DNA of 53,075 nucleotides, from contig JAJQGP010000068.1 of NCBI GenBank assembly GCA_021200475.1, forward strand, positions 1 through 53,075, read 5' to 3'. Below are positions 33,316-42,077 of the stretch, in pieces (positions within the stretch are counted from its first letter, which is position 1; every line of letters begins with the position of its first letter). Origin of the DNA: Lachnospiraceae bacterium (GTDB lineage Bacteria; Bacillota; Clostridia; Lachnospirales; Lachnospiraceae). The position numbers and the translations under genes were made by a program. The notes beneath the pieces were generated by a model. That model ran no database searches, was not told where the DNA came from, and was given only the letters and a program-made list of their open reading frames with translations.

Positions 33316-35043
33316 TTATGCGCCTGTCACCTGACTGATCCCGGTCATCAGGGACGGCACCAGCTGTTTTTTCCGTGAGACGACGCTCTGTAAGTACACA
33401 CTGCCATTCTCCAGCTTCTTATGAAAAGACGCATCGATGATATCGACATCATCTCTGCCATAGCAGATCAGATCCGTCCCCTCCTCTATGATATTCGTCA
33501 GCATAAAACAGACCATATCCAGCTCTTTTCTGGTTACCAGATTCTGTAAAAACGGGGTGATTCGCTCTTTGATATTCTGCAGCTCTTCCTCACTCATGGA
33601 GGTGATCTGGCCGACTCCCACGTTCATGTCGCCCATCTCAAATTTCTTGAAATCCTGATAACAGATTTCCTCCGGCGTTTTGGTCGAGAGATCGCTGCCT
33701 GCGGCAAACATCTCCTTCGCGTGCGCCTCGCATTCAATCCCGGCGATTCTGGCCAGTGCCCGCGCAGCTTCGACGTCCAGCGGGGTACAGGTCGGCGAGC
33801 GGAAGATCAGGGTATCCGAGATAATCGCGCTGCACATCAGACCCGCGATATCCGGTGGAATCTCCACGCATTTTTCCCGATACATCTGATAGATAATCGT
33901 ACTCGTGCAGCCCACCGGCTGATTGCGGAAATAAACCGGATTAATCGTCTCCAGAGAACCGCCGATCCGGTGATGGTCAATAATTTCCATAATTTCCGCG
34001 TCAAGTACATTGTCCACCGCCTGCGAAACCTCATTGTGATCCACAAGGATCAGCCCGCGCCTGCGCACACCCAGCAGATTCCGCCGGGAAATCATCCCCA
34101 CATAATAACCGCCCTTATCCAGGATCGGGAAATCCCGGTAACGCTTTTTCGACATCGTATCCCGGATCGATTCTGTATAATCGGAGAGATGGAAGGTCAG
34201 AAGATTCTCTTCCTTCTGCATAAAAAACTCCACCGGCATACTCTGGTTGATCAGACGTGCCACCGCGTAGGTATCCAGCGGCGTCACAATCACCGTACAG
34301 CCGCGCTCCTCCGCCAGCCGCTGAATCGTCCTTGAAACGGGAGCTCCCAGACATACGACAATGCACCCCGCCTGCATCTCAATGGCACAGAGCTGTCCCT
34401 CATAGCGGTTGCCAAGGATCACCATGTCATGCTCTTTGATATAGTTTTCCATCACATCCGGGTTGGCCGCGGCGATCACCACCTGTCCTTTGTCAAAGTA
34501 ACCGTTGGGGTCGCCGACAATCATCTCTGCCTCCAGTGTTTCCAGAATGTTCCGATACGGTGTTTTTGCCGTGGAGACAATCGAACTCTCATATTCTTCC
34601 ATATAGGACTTCGCGATATCGTTGATCGTGATCAGGCCTTTCAGCTTGTTCTTGGAATTCGTGATCGGAAGGGTAAAAATATTCTGCTCCTGCATCAGCG
34701 TCCACGCGCGCTTGAGGGAAAGATTGCTGCGTACCCCCTCTACCTTGCGGATTTCCATATCCTTCACGCGCGTACCGATATTTTCCAGCAAAAGCGGTGT
34801 CTTTGCGTGAAAACGCTCCAGCACAAACTGCGTCTCCGCACTGATCAGACCGGCCCGGGCCGCCACAAAATTATACGGCTCGCCAAGCTGGTTTTTCAGA
34901 TAAGCATACGCAATCGCCGAGCAGACCGAATCCGTATCCGGATTCTTATGGCCAACCACACAGACCGTGCGTTTGCGCTGCTTTGCATTTTCCGAAGTGT
35001 CCTGCTTCGCATCAGGAACACGTTTCTTTTCTGTCTCTTCCAT
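33316..35043 (-). CDS. Manganese-dependent inorganic diphosphatase with CBS and DRTGG domains
   Basis: 575 residues. DHH-family diphosphatase: HKNPDTDSVCSAIAYAYL (residues 32-49), SLKRAWTLMQEQNIFTLPITNSKNKLKGLITINDIA (CBS), a DRTGG-type insert (residues 190-290), a second CBS with RYRDFPILDKGGYYVGMISRR, then VDHNEVSQA, IIDHHRIGG (the DHH motif), DIAGLMCSAIISDTLIFRSPT and the DHHA2 end. It splits diphosphate to phosphate; the CBS-DRTGG region lets adenine nucleotides regulate it, as described for the Clostridium perfringens enzyme. Start ATG 35043 with AGAGAGG. It follows the nucleoside operon and removes a product of salvage reactions. Confidence 0.92.
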   Translation of the reverse strand: MEETEKKRVPDAKQDTSENAKQRKRTVCVVGHKNPDTDSVCSAIAYAYLKNQLGEPYNFVAARAGLISAETQFVLERFHAKTPLLLENIGTRVKDMEIRKVEGVRSNLSLKRAWTLMQEQNIFTLPITNSKNKLKGLITINDIAKSYMEEYESSIVSTAKTPYRNILETLEAEMIVGDPNGYFDKGQVVIAAANPDVMENYIKEHDMVILGNRYEGQLCAIEMQAGCIVVCLGAPVSRTIQRLAEERGCTVIVTPLDTYAVARLINQSMPVEFFMQKEENLLTFHLSDYTESIRDTMSKKRYRDFPILDKGGYYVGMISRRNLLGVRRRGLILVDHNEVSQAVDNVLDAEIMEIIDHHRIGGSLETINPVYFRNQPVGCTSTIIYQMYREKCVEIPPDIAGLMCSAIISDTLIFRSPTCTPLDVEAARALARIAGIECEAHAKEMFAAGSDLSTKTPEEICYQDFKKFEMGDMNVGVGQITSMSEEELQNIKERITPFLQNLVTRKELDMVCFMLTNIIEEGTDLICYGRDDVDIIDASFHKKLENGSVYLQSVVSRKKQLVPSLMTGISQVTGA

Positions 35044-35077
35044 AGCGTTTTTCCTCTCTGTACTCCCATTGCAGGGC

Positions 35078-35138
35078 GTTACTGGTCACACCCTGAGCAG
35101 ATTTACGTCATTTTTCCCTTACAGATGTGACCTGTAAC
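35078..35138. repeat. 61-bp palindromic repeat, copy 1
   Basis: Ends GTTACTGGTCACA and TGTGACCTGTAAC are inverted with one mismatch, with an interior shared with 40444-40504. It lies between the diphosphatase and pyrimidine phosphorylase genes. A REP/MITE-type interspersed repeat. Confidence 0.7.
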
Positions 35139-35147
35139 GGCATCCGG

Positions 35148-36482
35148 TCAAAACTTTTTTCCCATATATTCTACGCCCTGCGCTGTCACGCGCGCGTAGA
35201 TCAGCGGATGCTTTTGCGGCGACGCGGGCGCAATCGTCACTGCTTCCCCAAACCTGCTGATAGCACTCTCCAGCTTTGCTTCCTCAGAAGTCAGCAGGCT
35301 GGCAATCGTTTCCCCTTTCTTTACCGCATCTCCCGTCTTTTTATGCAGGATAATCCCCGCAAGCGGATCAATCGTACTCTCCTTGGTCTCGCGTCCTGCT
35401 CCCAGAAGCGATGCGGCGACGCCGATTCCTTCTGCGTCCATCTTTGCGAGATAGCCGCTCTCTTCGGCCTGAAACACACCTTCAAACGGTGCCCGCCCCA
35501 GCTTTTCCGGATGGTAGACATACTCCGGATCTCCTCCCTGCCCCTCGATCATAGCGGCAAGCTTTTGCAGAGCCGCGCCGGAGTCAATCGCCTGACGTGC
35601 CAGAGAACGGCAATGGTCAATGTCTCCCTTATCCGCCAGATGCAGCATCTGGGTTGCCAGTGCCAGGCATACTTCCGTCAGATCCGCAGGGCCTTCCCCT
35701 TTCAGAGTATGAACAGCTTCTTCCACCTCCAGCGCGTTTCCAATCTGATACCCCAGCGGTACATCCATATCCGTGATCAGCGCCGCCATTTTTTTGCCAT
35801 TGCGCACGCCAATCGCAACCATTTTCTGTGCCAGCTGAACCGAATCCTCTACCGTCTTCATAAAGGCACCGCTGCCAGTCTTCACGTCCAGCACGATACA
35901 GTCACTTCCAGCCGCCAGCTTCTTGCTCATAATCGACGCCGCGATCAGCGGAATGCTGTCCACCGTCGCAGTCACATCACGCAGTGCGTACAATTTTTTA
36001 TCCGCAGGAGCCAGGTTGCCGGACTGTCCGGTCACCGCAATCCCCGTGCGGCGAACCACATCCAGAAATTCCTCCTTTTCCAGAGCTGTCCGCGTCCCCG
36101 GGATGGACTCGAGCTTATCTACCGTCCCGCCGGTATGGCCAAGTCCGCGCCCGGACAGCTTCGCCACGGTACAGCCGCAGGCGGCGGCAATCGGCGCAAC
36201 AATCATAGTCGTTTTGTCTCCGACACCACCGGTAGAATGTTTATCTGCCTTCACCCCCGGCAGAGAGGAAAGATCCAGCCTCTCGCCGGAACCCGCCATT
36301 GCGTCTGTCAGAATGGCCGTCTCCTCATCCGTCATTCCCTGGAAATACACCGCCATCAGAAACGCGGACATCTGATAATCCGGGATATCGCCTTTCGTAT
36401 ACCCCTCGATCATCCAGCGGATCTCCTTTTCTGAAAGCGCAAGGCCGCTGCGTTTTTTTACAATGATATCATACATTCTCAT
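35148..36482 (-). CDS. pdp: Pyrimidine-nucleoside phosphorylase
   Basis: 444 residues. Cleaves uridine, deoxyuridine or thymidine with phosphate to base and (deoxy)ribose 1-phosphate. Seen: MYDIIVKKRSGLALSEKEIRWMIEGYTKGDIPDYQMSAFLMAVYFQGM, KADKHSTGGVGDKTTM (signature and phosphate site), SGRGLGHTGGTVDKLESIPG, MSKKLAAGSDCIVLDVKTGSGAFMK. The length and motifs fit both Pdp and DeoA; the Lys/Thr-rich K(A)DKHS context is common to Bacillus-type Pdp. Start ATG 36482 after GGGGAGAG. Operon deoD-deoB-cdd-pdp. Confidence 0.93.
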   Translation of the reverse strand: MRMYDIIVKKRSGLALSEKEIRWMIEGYTKGDIPDYQMSAFLMAVYFQGMTDEETAILTDAMAGSGERLDLSSLPGVKADKHSTGGVGDKTTMIVAPIAAACGCTVAKLSGRGLGHTGGTVDKLESIPGTRTALEKEEFLDVVRRTGIAVTGQSGNLAPADKKLYALRDVTATVDSIPLIAASIMSKKLAAGSDCIVLDVKTGSGAFMKTVEDSVQLAQKMVAIGVRNGKKMAALITDMDVPLGYQIGNALEVEEAVHTLKGEGPADLTEVCLALATQMLHLADKGDIDHCRSLARQAIDSGAALQKLAAMIEGQGGDPEYVYHPEKLGRAPFEGVFQAEESGYLAKMDAEGIGVAASLLGAGRETKESTIDPLAGIILHKKTGDAVKKGETIASLLTSEEAKLESAISRFGEAVTIAPASPQKHPLIYARVTAQGVEYMGKKF

Positions 36483-36518
36483 TTGAAGCTCTCCCCTCCC
36501 TGTTTCCTTTCTCGTTCT

Positions 36519-37019
36519 TTATAAATTTTCCGGCCCAAAGCTCAGCGGAAGCAATTCTTCCAGTGTATACGTCTTATAATCCAGCGGGCTTCTCGCCAGT
36601 AAAATCTGGAATGTCTTCGGATCACAGAATTCCGCCATCACCTGCCGGCAGACACCGCAGGGCGGACAGTAGTCCGGTGTAGAACAGTCTCCCTTTGCCG
36701 CAGTGTCCCCGGGCAGACTCCGGGCATCCCGCTCCGACCGTTCTGCCGGTGAAGGCCCCTGCGCATCTGTGTCTGTTTCCATAGCGCCCCCGACAATCGC
36801 GATCCGCCGGAACTGCCGGCAGCCCTCGGATACCGCTTTAAAAATCGCTGTGCGCTCCGCGCAGACCGTCGGTGTGTAAGACGCATTCTCTATATTACAT
36901 CCCTGAAATACCCGGCCATCCGCCGTCTCCAGCGCCGCTCCCACCCCAAAATGAGAATAGGGAACATATGCGCGCTGCCGTGCCTCATACGCCAGCCGGA
37001 TCAATTCGCTCTCCTGCAT
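36519..37019 (-). CDS. cdd: Cytidine deaminase with an internal insertion
   Basis: 166 residues from ATG 37019 (MQESELIRLAYEARQRAYVPYSHFGVGAALE), with GGAGGG before it; an overlapping GTG at 37055 is less likely. It deaminates cytidine and deoxycytidine. Zinc site: CAERTAIFKAVSEG (Cys and catalytic Glu) and CPPCGVCRQVMAEF. Between them, about residues 77-113, lies an insertion (METDTDAQGPSPAERSERDA and on to CSTPDY) where most enzymes have only a few residues. It is hydrophilic and probably a disordered loop near a subunit surface. Activity is likely kept since all zinc ligands are present. Confidence 0.9.
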   Translation of the reverse strand: MQESELIRLAYEARQRAYVPYSHFGVGAALETADGRVFQGCNIENASYTPTVCAERTAIFKAVSEGCRQFRRIAIVGGAMETDTDAQGPSPAERSERDARSLPGDTAAKGDCSTPDYCPPCGVCRQVMAEFCDPKTFQILLARSPLDYKTYTLEELLPLSFGPENL

Positions 37020-37054
37020 TTTCGCCCTCCGATGCTGTCTGGTTTTTCGTTCCA

Positions 37055-38230
37055 CTACGCCTTCACTTCTCCCCAGAAGCTCTGCCCATCCAGATGTTCC
37101 GGAATATCAAACATCTCCAGCACCGTCGCTGCAATGTCCGCAAAGCTGCTCCTCGTGCCTATTGATACACCTGGCCGCACACAGTTGCCATAGAGAAGCA
37201 TCGGCACGTATTCGCGCGAATGGTCCGTTCCCGGGAATCCCGGATCACAGCCGTGATCGGCCGTAATCAGCACCACATCGTCTTCACGCAGCTTGCCCAT
37301 CATCTCTGCAAGCTGCCGGTCAAATACAGTGGCGGCCGCCGCATATCCATCGATGTCATTGCGGTGTCCGTAGAGCATGTCAAAATCTACCAGATTCACA
37401 AAGCAGAGTCCGGTAAACGCTTCCTCCATCAGCGCCAGGGTCTTGTTCATGCCATCCTCATTGTCCTGAATCGGCGTCGTATGCGCGATCCCCTGCCCCG
37501 TAAAAATATCATTGATCTTGCCAACCCCATATGTGTCAAACCCGTGCTCCCGCAGGCTCACCAGCATCGTGCGCTTCGGCGGCACGAGAGAAAAATCGTG
37601 CCGGTTCCTGGTTCTCGTAAAATTCGCTGCATTCTCTCCCACAAACGGCCGCGCAATCACACGTCCCACACCATGCTTTCCCTGCAGGATCGCCCGCGCC
37701 TTACGGCAGTAATCATACAAAGTCTCCAGCGGGACCACATCCTCGTGTGCCGCGATCTGAAACACGCTGTCCGCTGAAGTATAGACGATCAGATCTCCGG
37801 TCTGCATATGCTGCTCCCCATAATCGCGGATCACATCCGTACCGGAATAAGGCCGGTTGCAGAGCACGCCGCGCCCCGTCTGCTCCCGGAAGGGCGCAAG
37901 CACCTCTTCCGGAAATCCGTCCGGGTACACCGGCATCGGCTCCGGCGAAACCACGCCCGCGATCTCCCAGTGACCAATCGTCGTATCCTTGCCCATCGAA
38001 CGCTCCCGCAGCCGCCCGTACGCCGCAATCGGCGCCTCCACACCAGGCCGGCAGGTCACGCCGTCAATATTAAACATGCCAAACCGCTCCAGGTTCGGCG
38101 TGTCATAGCGGTCCGACCGCACAATCGAAGCCAGGGTATTTGCCCCGACATCCCCAAACAGATCCGCATCCGGCTCATAGCCAATGCCAAAGCTGTCGAG
38201 CACAATGATGAATACTCTCTTTACCTTCAT
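37055..38230 (-). CDS. deoB: Phosphopentomutase
   Basis: 391 residues, full length. Interconverts (deoxy)ribose 1- and 5-phosphate, linking nucleoside phosphorolysis to the pentose phosphate pathway. Alkaline-phosphatase fold with manganese sites: FIIVLDSFGIGYEPDADLFGD at the start, STGKDTT-like MGKDTTIGHWEIAG, CNRPYSGTDVIRDYG, and at the end LITADHGCDPGFPGTDHSREYVPMLLYG. ATG 38230 with GGAGG. Second gene of the nucleoside operon. Confidence 0.96.
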   Translation of the reverse strand: MKVKRVFIIVLDSFGIGYEPDADLFGDVGANTLASIVRSDRYDTPNLERFGMFNIDGVTCRPGVEAPIAAYGRLRERSMGKDTTIGHWEIAGVVSPEPMPVYPDGFPEEVLAPFREQTGRGVLCNRPYSGTDVIRDYGEQHMQTGDLIVYTSADSVFQIAAHEDVVPLETLYDYCRKARAILQGKHGVGRVIARPFVGENAANFTRTRNRHDFSLVPPKRTMLVSLREHGFDTYGVGKINDIFTGQGIAHTTPIQDNEDGMNKTLALMEEAFTGLCFVNLVDFDMLYGHRNDIDGYAAAATVFDRQLAEMMGKLREDDVVLITADHGCDPGFPGTDHSREYVPMLLYGNCVRPGVSIGTRSSFADIAATVLEMFDIPEHLDGQSFWGEVKA

Positions 38231-38248
38231 TGCATACCGCCTCCTGCG

Positions 38249-38956
38249 TCACGCGATCTCCAATGCGACCTTTACCATATCGTTGAAGCTGTTCTGGCGT
38301 TCCTCGGAGGTGGTCTCCTCACCGGTCACCATACTGTCTGAAATCGTGCAGATCGCCAGCGCCTTTTTCCCGGCGCGGGCTGCGTTCATGTAAAGAGCCG
38401 CCGCTTCCATCTCAACCGCCAGCGCACCCATCTTCTGCCATTTCTCTGTCGTCGGGCGGTCATTGTAAAATACATCCGCGGAAACCAGGTTCCCCACTTT
38501 GTAATTCAGTCCCATCGTCTCTGCCGCCGCCACAGCGTTTTTCAACAGGTCATAGGAAGCAATCGGCGCAAATGTCCCCGGCAGCTCAAACTGCGCCGCG
38601 TAGTTGGAATCCGTGCACGCCCCCATACCAAATACCAGATCGCGCAGATGCAGCTCCTTTGTCAGAGCCCCCGCTGTGCCGATACGGATAATATTCTCTA
38701 CATCATAAAAGTGAAACAGTTCATAGGAATAAATGCCAATCGAAGGCATTCCCATGCCGCTCGCCATCACGGAAACCTTCTTTCCATGATAAGTCCCTGT
38801 GTAGCCATTGACGCCGCGGACATTGTTCACTAATACCGCATCCTCAAAAAACGTCTCTGCAATGTGCTTTGCGCGAAGCGGATCCCCCGGCATCAAAACC
38901 GTCCTTGCGAAATCTCCTGGTGCTGCCGCAATGTGCGGAGTAGGTGTCTGACTCAT
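38249..38956 (-). CDS. deoD: Purine-nucleoside phosphorylase (DeoD type)
   Basis: 235 residues from ATG 38956 (MSQTPTPHIAAAPGDFA), with AAGGAGG eight bases upstream; the in-frame start at 39007 lacks a site. Cleaves purine nucleosides with phosphate. Hexameric DeoD-type marks: APGDFARTVLMPGDPLRAKHIAETF, GTYHGKKVSVMASGMGMPSIGIYSYEL, RIGTAGAL, and EMEAAALYMNAARAGKKALAICTISDSM with the catalytic Asp. First gene of the operon. A promoter and tandem repeats lie just upstream. Confidence 0.95.
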   Translation of the reverse strand: MSQTPTPHIAAAPGDFARTVLMPGDPLRAKHIAETFFEDAVLVNNVRGVNGYTGTYHGKKVSVMASGMGMPSIGIYSYELFHFYDVENIIRIGTAGALTKELHLRDLVFGMGACTDSNYAAQFELPGTFAPIASYDLLKNAVAAAETMGLNYKVGNLVSADVFYNDRPTTEKWQKMGALAVEMEAAALYMNAARAGKKALAICTISDSMVTGEETTSEERQNSFNDMVKVALEIA

Positions 38957-39098
38957 AATATATGTCCTCCTTATATGATATTTGTTCTCAAAATAATGAC
39001 GAAGCATTTTCCTTTATAGTTTAACATTTTATGTGCATAACTGACAACTGTTTTTTTATTTTACTTCTGTTTTATGTCATTTTAACTATGTTTTTATC

Positions 39099-39120
39099 TT
39101 TTGTTCATATTTTGTTCATA
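39099..39120 (-). promoter_or_regulatory. Tandem 11-bp repeats, possible DeoR-type operator
   Basis: On the minus strand TATGAACAAAA occurs twice in a row just downstream of a -10 box. The TGAACA-rich direct repeat resembles half-sites used by the SorC-type DeoR of Bacillus; that link is inference. It would control the deoD operon. Confidence 0.45.
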
Positions 39121-39132
39121 TTCTCCTGTTAT

Positions 39133-39160
39133 AGTATAGTCACCTCTTAAAGAGAAGCAA
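39133..39160 (-). promoter_or_regulatory. Likely promoter of the nucleoside operon
   Basis: TTGCTT (39160-39155) and TATACT (39138-39133) on the minus strand, 16 bases apart, about 180 bases upstream of deoD. Confidence 0.5.
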
Positions 39161-39217
39161 TTCTCGCCTGTATGTTGTAATGCTCCATTACACATATTGA
39201 TAAATTTTTTCATAATA

Positions 39218-39244
39218 GCCTCCGGTATGCCAGATACCGGGGGC
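39218..39244 (-). terminator. Hairpin downstream of the TPR lipoprotein gene
   Basis: GCCTCCGGTAT and ATACCGGGGGC form an 11-bp stem with one mismatch and a five-base loop, 41 bases past the stop codon. No clear T run follows. Confidence 0.4.
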
Positions 39245-39284
39245 ACTCCTCATTTTAGCGGAAAAACGTTAGCAATCGACAGAC

Positions 39285-40352
39285 TCACTGCCGTGTCTGC
39301 AAAAATTCCCATTCCTTCTGCCCGGCCTCATCGGTCGGATATCTTTCAATGTAAGCCGCAGCTTTTTCGGCTGCCGTCGAAAAATCCAGCATCTTTTCAT
39401 ACGTGACAATCTCATTAAAATACAGCTCCTGCTTCCCGTCTGTCCCGTCCAGCGCCAGGCCAAGACTGATGTAGGTCAGCGCCATATCATAGTTGCCCTG
39501 CATCAACGCGCACTGAACCAGTCCATTATAGCACTGGGCGTTCTCCCCAAATTCCTCCTGAATCTGCTGATAAATGGCAAGCGCGTGCGTGTAATCGTCC
39601 AGCGCCAGATAAACCTTGCCGATCAGATACATCGCCGGCTCGTACTTCTCTTCCACCGGGCCGATCAGCATCTGCTGCGCCTCACTGTAATTTCCCAGAT
39701 AATAATAGATTCTTCCCTGATTATAATAATACTCGGTATCATCGCCGGTCAGGCTCTGTGCCATCTTCAGATAAGTCACGCCAACGGCGGAAAGGTTCTC
39801 CTGCGCGTAGCATTCATAGATATTCATATATAAATCATAATCCGACGGTAAAAGCGCGACTGCCGCGTCAAAATCGGATGCGGCTTTCTCCGTCTCCCCC
39901 TCGCACAGATAGCTCGCGCCGCGCAGAAAATACGCGTCCGCATTACCCTCCTCCGAAGCATTCAGAAGCTCGTTGCAGGTATCGATCACGTCCGCATAAC
40001 TCTCCATACGGTACTGGGCGGTAGCCAGATACAGACGAATATCTTCTGTCGTAGATGGCATACGGGAATCGGTCTGCGCCAGCGCTTCCTCAAAGGCCTC
40101 CGCCGCATTTTCATAATCCCCCAGTCCCATATAAGCCAGGCCAAGTCCGCGGTAAGCCAGCACCAGCGTTTCTCCATCCGCCACTGCTTCCTCAAAAAGA
40201 GTCTCCGCCTCCAGATAATTTTCCTCCGAAAGTGCCTCCAGACCCTCTGCCGTCTTCTCACCGGAGGCTTCTCCCATCGCGCAGCCGCCGGTAAACACTG
40301 CCAATAGCAGCAGCACGCATCCCATATAGCGAATTCGATTTTTCCCCCTCAT
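39285..40352 (-). CDS. TPR-repeat lipoprotein
   Basis: About 355 residues from ATG 40352 (MRGKNRIRYMGCVLLLLAVFTGGC), with AGAAAGG upstream; a longer start at 40421 would put 23 charged residues before the signal peptide. The signal peptide ends in a lipobox (FTGGC), so Cys21 is probably lipidated and the protein sits on the outer face of the membrane. The rest is a row of about eight tetratricopeptide repeats (for example LAYRGLGLAYMGLGDYENAAEAFEEALAQ, YYNQGRIYYYLGNYSEAQQML). It should bind partner proteins; its role is unknown. Divergent from the MscS gene. Confidence 0.85.
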   Translation of the reverse strand: MRGKNRIRYMGCVLLLLAVFTGGCAMGEASGEKTAEGLEALSEENYLEAETLFEEAVADGETLVLAYRGLGLAYMGLGDYENAAEAFEEALAQTDSRMPSTTEDIRLYLATAQYRMESYADVIDTCNELLNASEEGNADAYFLRGASYLCEGETEKAASDFDAAVALLPSDYDLYMNIYECYAQENLSAVGVTYLKMAQSLTGDDTEYYYNQGRIYYYLGNYSEAQQMLIGPVEEKYEPAMYLIGKVYLALDDYTHALAIYQQIQEEFGENAQCYNGLVQCALMQGNYDMALTYISLGLALDGTDGKQELYFNEIVTYEKMLDFSTAAEKAAAYIERYPTDEAGQKEWEFLQTRQ

Positions 40353-40443
40353 CCATCGGTTCCTTTCTCTAATATTTACAGCATGATTCTTTCGCTTCTT
40401 CATAACTGTTCGTACCTTCACAGTTATGCGTCCTCATCTTACG

Positions 40444-40504
40444 CTGCAGGTCACACCCTGACCAGATTTATATTATTTCTATCCTTACAAGTGTGACGTG
40501 TAAC
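40444..40504. repeat. 61-bp palindromic repeat, copy 2
   Basis: GCAGGTCACAC at the left and GTGTGACGTGTAAC at the right with an interior like that of copy 1 at 35078-35138. It lies in the intergenic region between the divergent TPR and MscS genes (40353-40678), which otherwise shows no gene. Confidence 0.7.
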
Positions 40505-40678
40505 CATCTTACCACATCCGCAAAAAATAGTAAATCACCAGACTACCATCTTTCGCCAGATTATGCTATACTGTATTCCTGTTTACAACCCGGCCACACA
40601 CGCTCTGTCACGGGCACTCACGGCATTCCTCCTCTGCTGCAGGGAAATTGCCGCAGCTTCTGCGAAAGGATTTTGATT

Positions 40679-41503
40679 ATGCTGGAAAACTGGTTCTTTA
40701 GCATTCAGGACTATATCGGCAGCTCCGTACCGCTGGTTGTCGCTTTTCTATTAAAGGTCATCCTGTGCATCGCCGTTTATCTGATCGGACGAAAGGCTAT
40801 TGTCTGGCTGATGCGAATATTCCGCCAGATGCTGGAGCGCTCGAAAATGCAGGAGGGAGCGGTTACCTTCTCCTGCTCCATCGTCCGGATTTTGCTGTAC
40901 TGCCTTCTGATCCTGTGGATCGGCATGCAGTTCGGTGTGACAGAAACCTCTGTCGCCGCGGTCGTGGCATCCGGCGGCGTCGCACTTGGCCTGGCCTTCC
41001 AGGGCGGCCTCTCCAACCTGGCCGGAGGTTTTATTCTTCTGGTCTTTCAGCCCTTCCACGTCGGCGATTACATCATCACACAGGGGATGGAGGGCACCGT
41101 CCAGAAAATCGAAATTATGTATACCACCCTTCTGACCACAGATACCCGCCGGGTGATTGTGCCAAATGGCACACTCGCGGACAATGTCATGGTGAATGTC
41201 ACCGCCGCCGACCGACGAAAGCTTGAAGTCAAAGTGAGCATTTCTTACGAAGATGACCTGCAGACCGCCAAAGCAGTCCTTGAACGGCTGATTCAGGAAA
41301 ACGCAGACGTCCTGCACGAGGAAGACCACACCGTCTTCGTGTCCGAGCTGGGGGATAACGGCGTGGTGCTGGGATTGCGCTGCTGGGTGCCTACAAACAA
41401 ATACTATCCCACGCTCTGGCAGATGAATGAAAATATCAAAACCGAATTCGATCGCGCCGGACTGCATATCCCCTATCCGCAAATGGATGTACATTTAAAG
41501 TAA
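40679..41503 (+). CDS. Small-conductance mechanosensitive channel (MscS family)
   Basis: 274 residues from ATG 40679 (MLENWFFSIQDYIGSSVPLVV), GAAAGGA upstream; the open frame extends further back without a start site. Three membrane segments, the third being the pore helix: AAVVASGGVALGLAFQGGLSNLAGGFILLVFQPFHVGDYI, with the Gly/Ala pattern and the FQ..(L)xNxxxG motif. Followed by the beta domain (GTVQKIEIMYTTLLTTDTRRVIVPNGTLADNVMVN) and the C-terminal domain. It opens under membrane tension and releases solutes on hypo-osmotic shock. Confidence 0.94.
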   Translation: MLENWFFSIQDYIGSSVPLVVAFLLKVILCIAVYLIGRKAIVWLMRIFRQMLERSKMQEGAVTFSCSIVRILLYCLLILWIGMQFGVTETSVAAVVASGGVALGLAFQGGLSNLAGGFILLVFQPFHVGDYIITQGMEGTVQKIEIMYTTLLTTDTRRVIVPNGTLADNVMVNVTAADRRKLEVKVSISYEDDLQTAKAVLERLIQENADVLHEEDHTVFVSELGDNGVVLGLRCWVPTNKYYPTLWQMNENIKTEFDRAGLHIPYPQMDVHLK

Positions 41504-41525
41504 TTATTCAGAAAGGAAAATCTTT

Positions 41526-42074
41526 ATGGCAGAACAATCCGCAAACAGAAACACCGGCCTTATCCACATCTACTGTGGAGACGGCAAGGGCAAGACCACA
41601 ACCGGAATGGGCCTGTGTGCCCGCGCTGCCGGCTATGGTCTGCGTGTCCTGATCTATCAGTTTATGAAAGACAATTCCACCAGTGAGCGCAAGGTGCTGG
41701 GACTCTCCGATCATATCACGCTCGTGGACGGTCTTCCCCAGGAAAAATTCAGCTTCCAGATGACCCCTGCAGAAAAGGCGGAGCGGAAAGCTTACTATGA
41801 AAATCAGCTCCGGGCGGTAACGAGAAAAGCCGCCGATGAAAACTACGACCTGCTGTTTCTGGACGAAGTCATATATACCATCCGGGCGGGTCTGCTCGAT
41901 GAGGGGCTTCTTCTTCAGTTCCTCGAAAACAAGCCAGAGCGCCTTGAAGTCATCCTGACTGGCCAGGGACCGAGCGAAGCGCTGCTCCAGATGGCCGATT
42001 ACGTATCCGAAATCCGGAAGATCCGCCATCCATTCGACAAAGGCATCCGGGCAAGAGGCGGGATCGAGAGCTGA
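41526..42074 (+). CDS. cobO: Cob(I)yrinic acid a,c-diamide adenosyltransferase
   Basis: 182 residues. CobO/BtuR type: P-loop YCGDGKGKTTTGMGLCARAAGYGLRVLIYQFMK (residues 15-47), DLLFLDEVIYTIRAGLLDE, and LTGQGPSEALLQMADYVSEIRKIRHPFDKGIRARGGIES at the end, the usual closing motif. It adds the 5'-deoxyadenosyl group from ATP to cobalamin or its precursor. ATG 41526 with GAAAGGA. No cobalamin synthesis genes are near, so it may serve salvage. Ends three bases before the convergent peptidase gene. Confidence 0.92.
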   Translation: MAEQSANRNTGLIHIYCGDGKGKTTTGMGLCARAAGYGLRVLIYQFMKDNSTSERKVLGLSDHITLVDGLPQEKFSFQMTPAEKAERKAYYENQLRAVTRKAADENYDLLFLDEVIYTIRAGLLDEGLLLQFLENKPERLEVILTGQGPSEALLQMADYVSEIRKIRHPFDKGIRARGGIES

Positions 42075-42077
42075 CAA

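Noticed and set aside
35127-36434. Plus-strand open frame of 435 codons
   Set aside because: Antisense to the pyrimidine phosphorylase gene; composition of a shadow frame.
41508-42077. Minus-strand open frame of 189 codons
   Set aside because: Fully antisense to the adenosyltransferase gene, no family signs.
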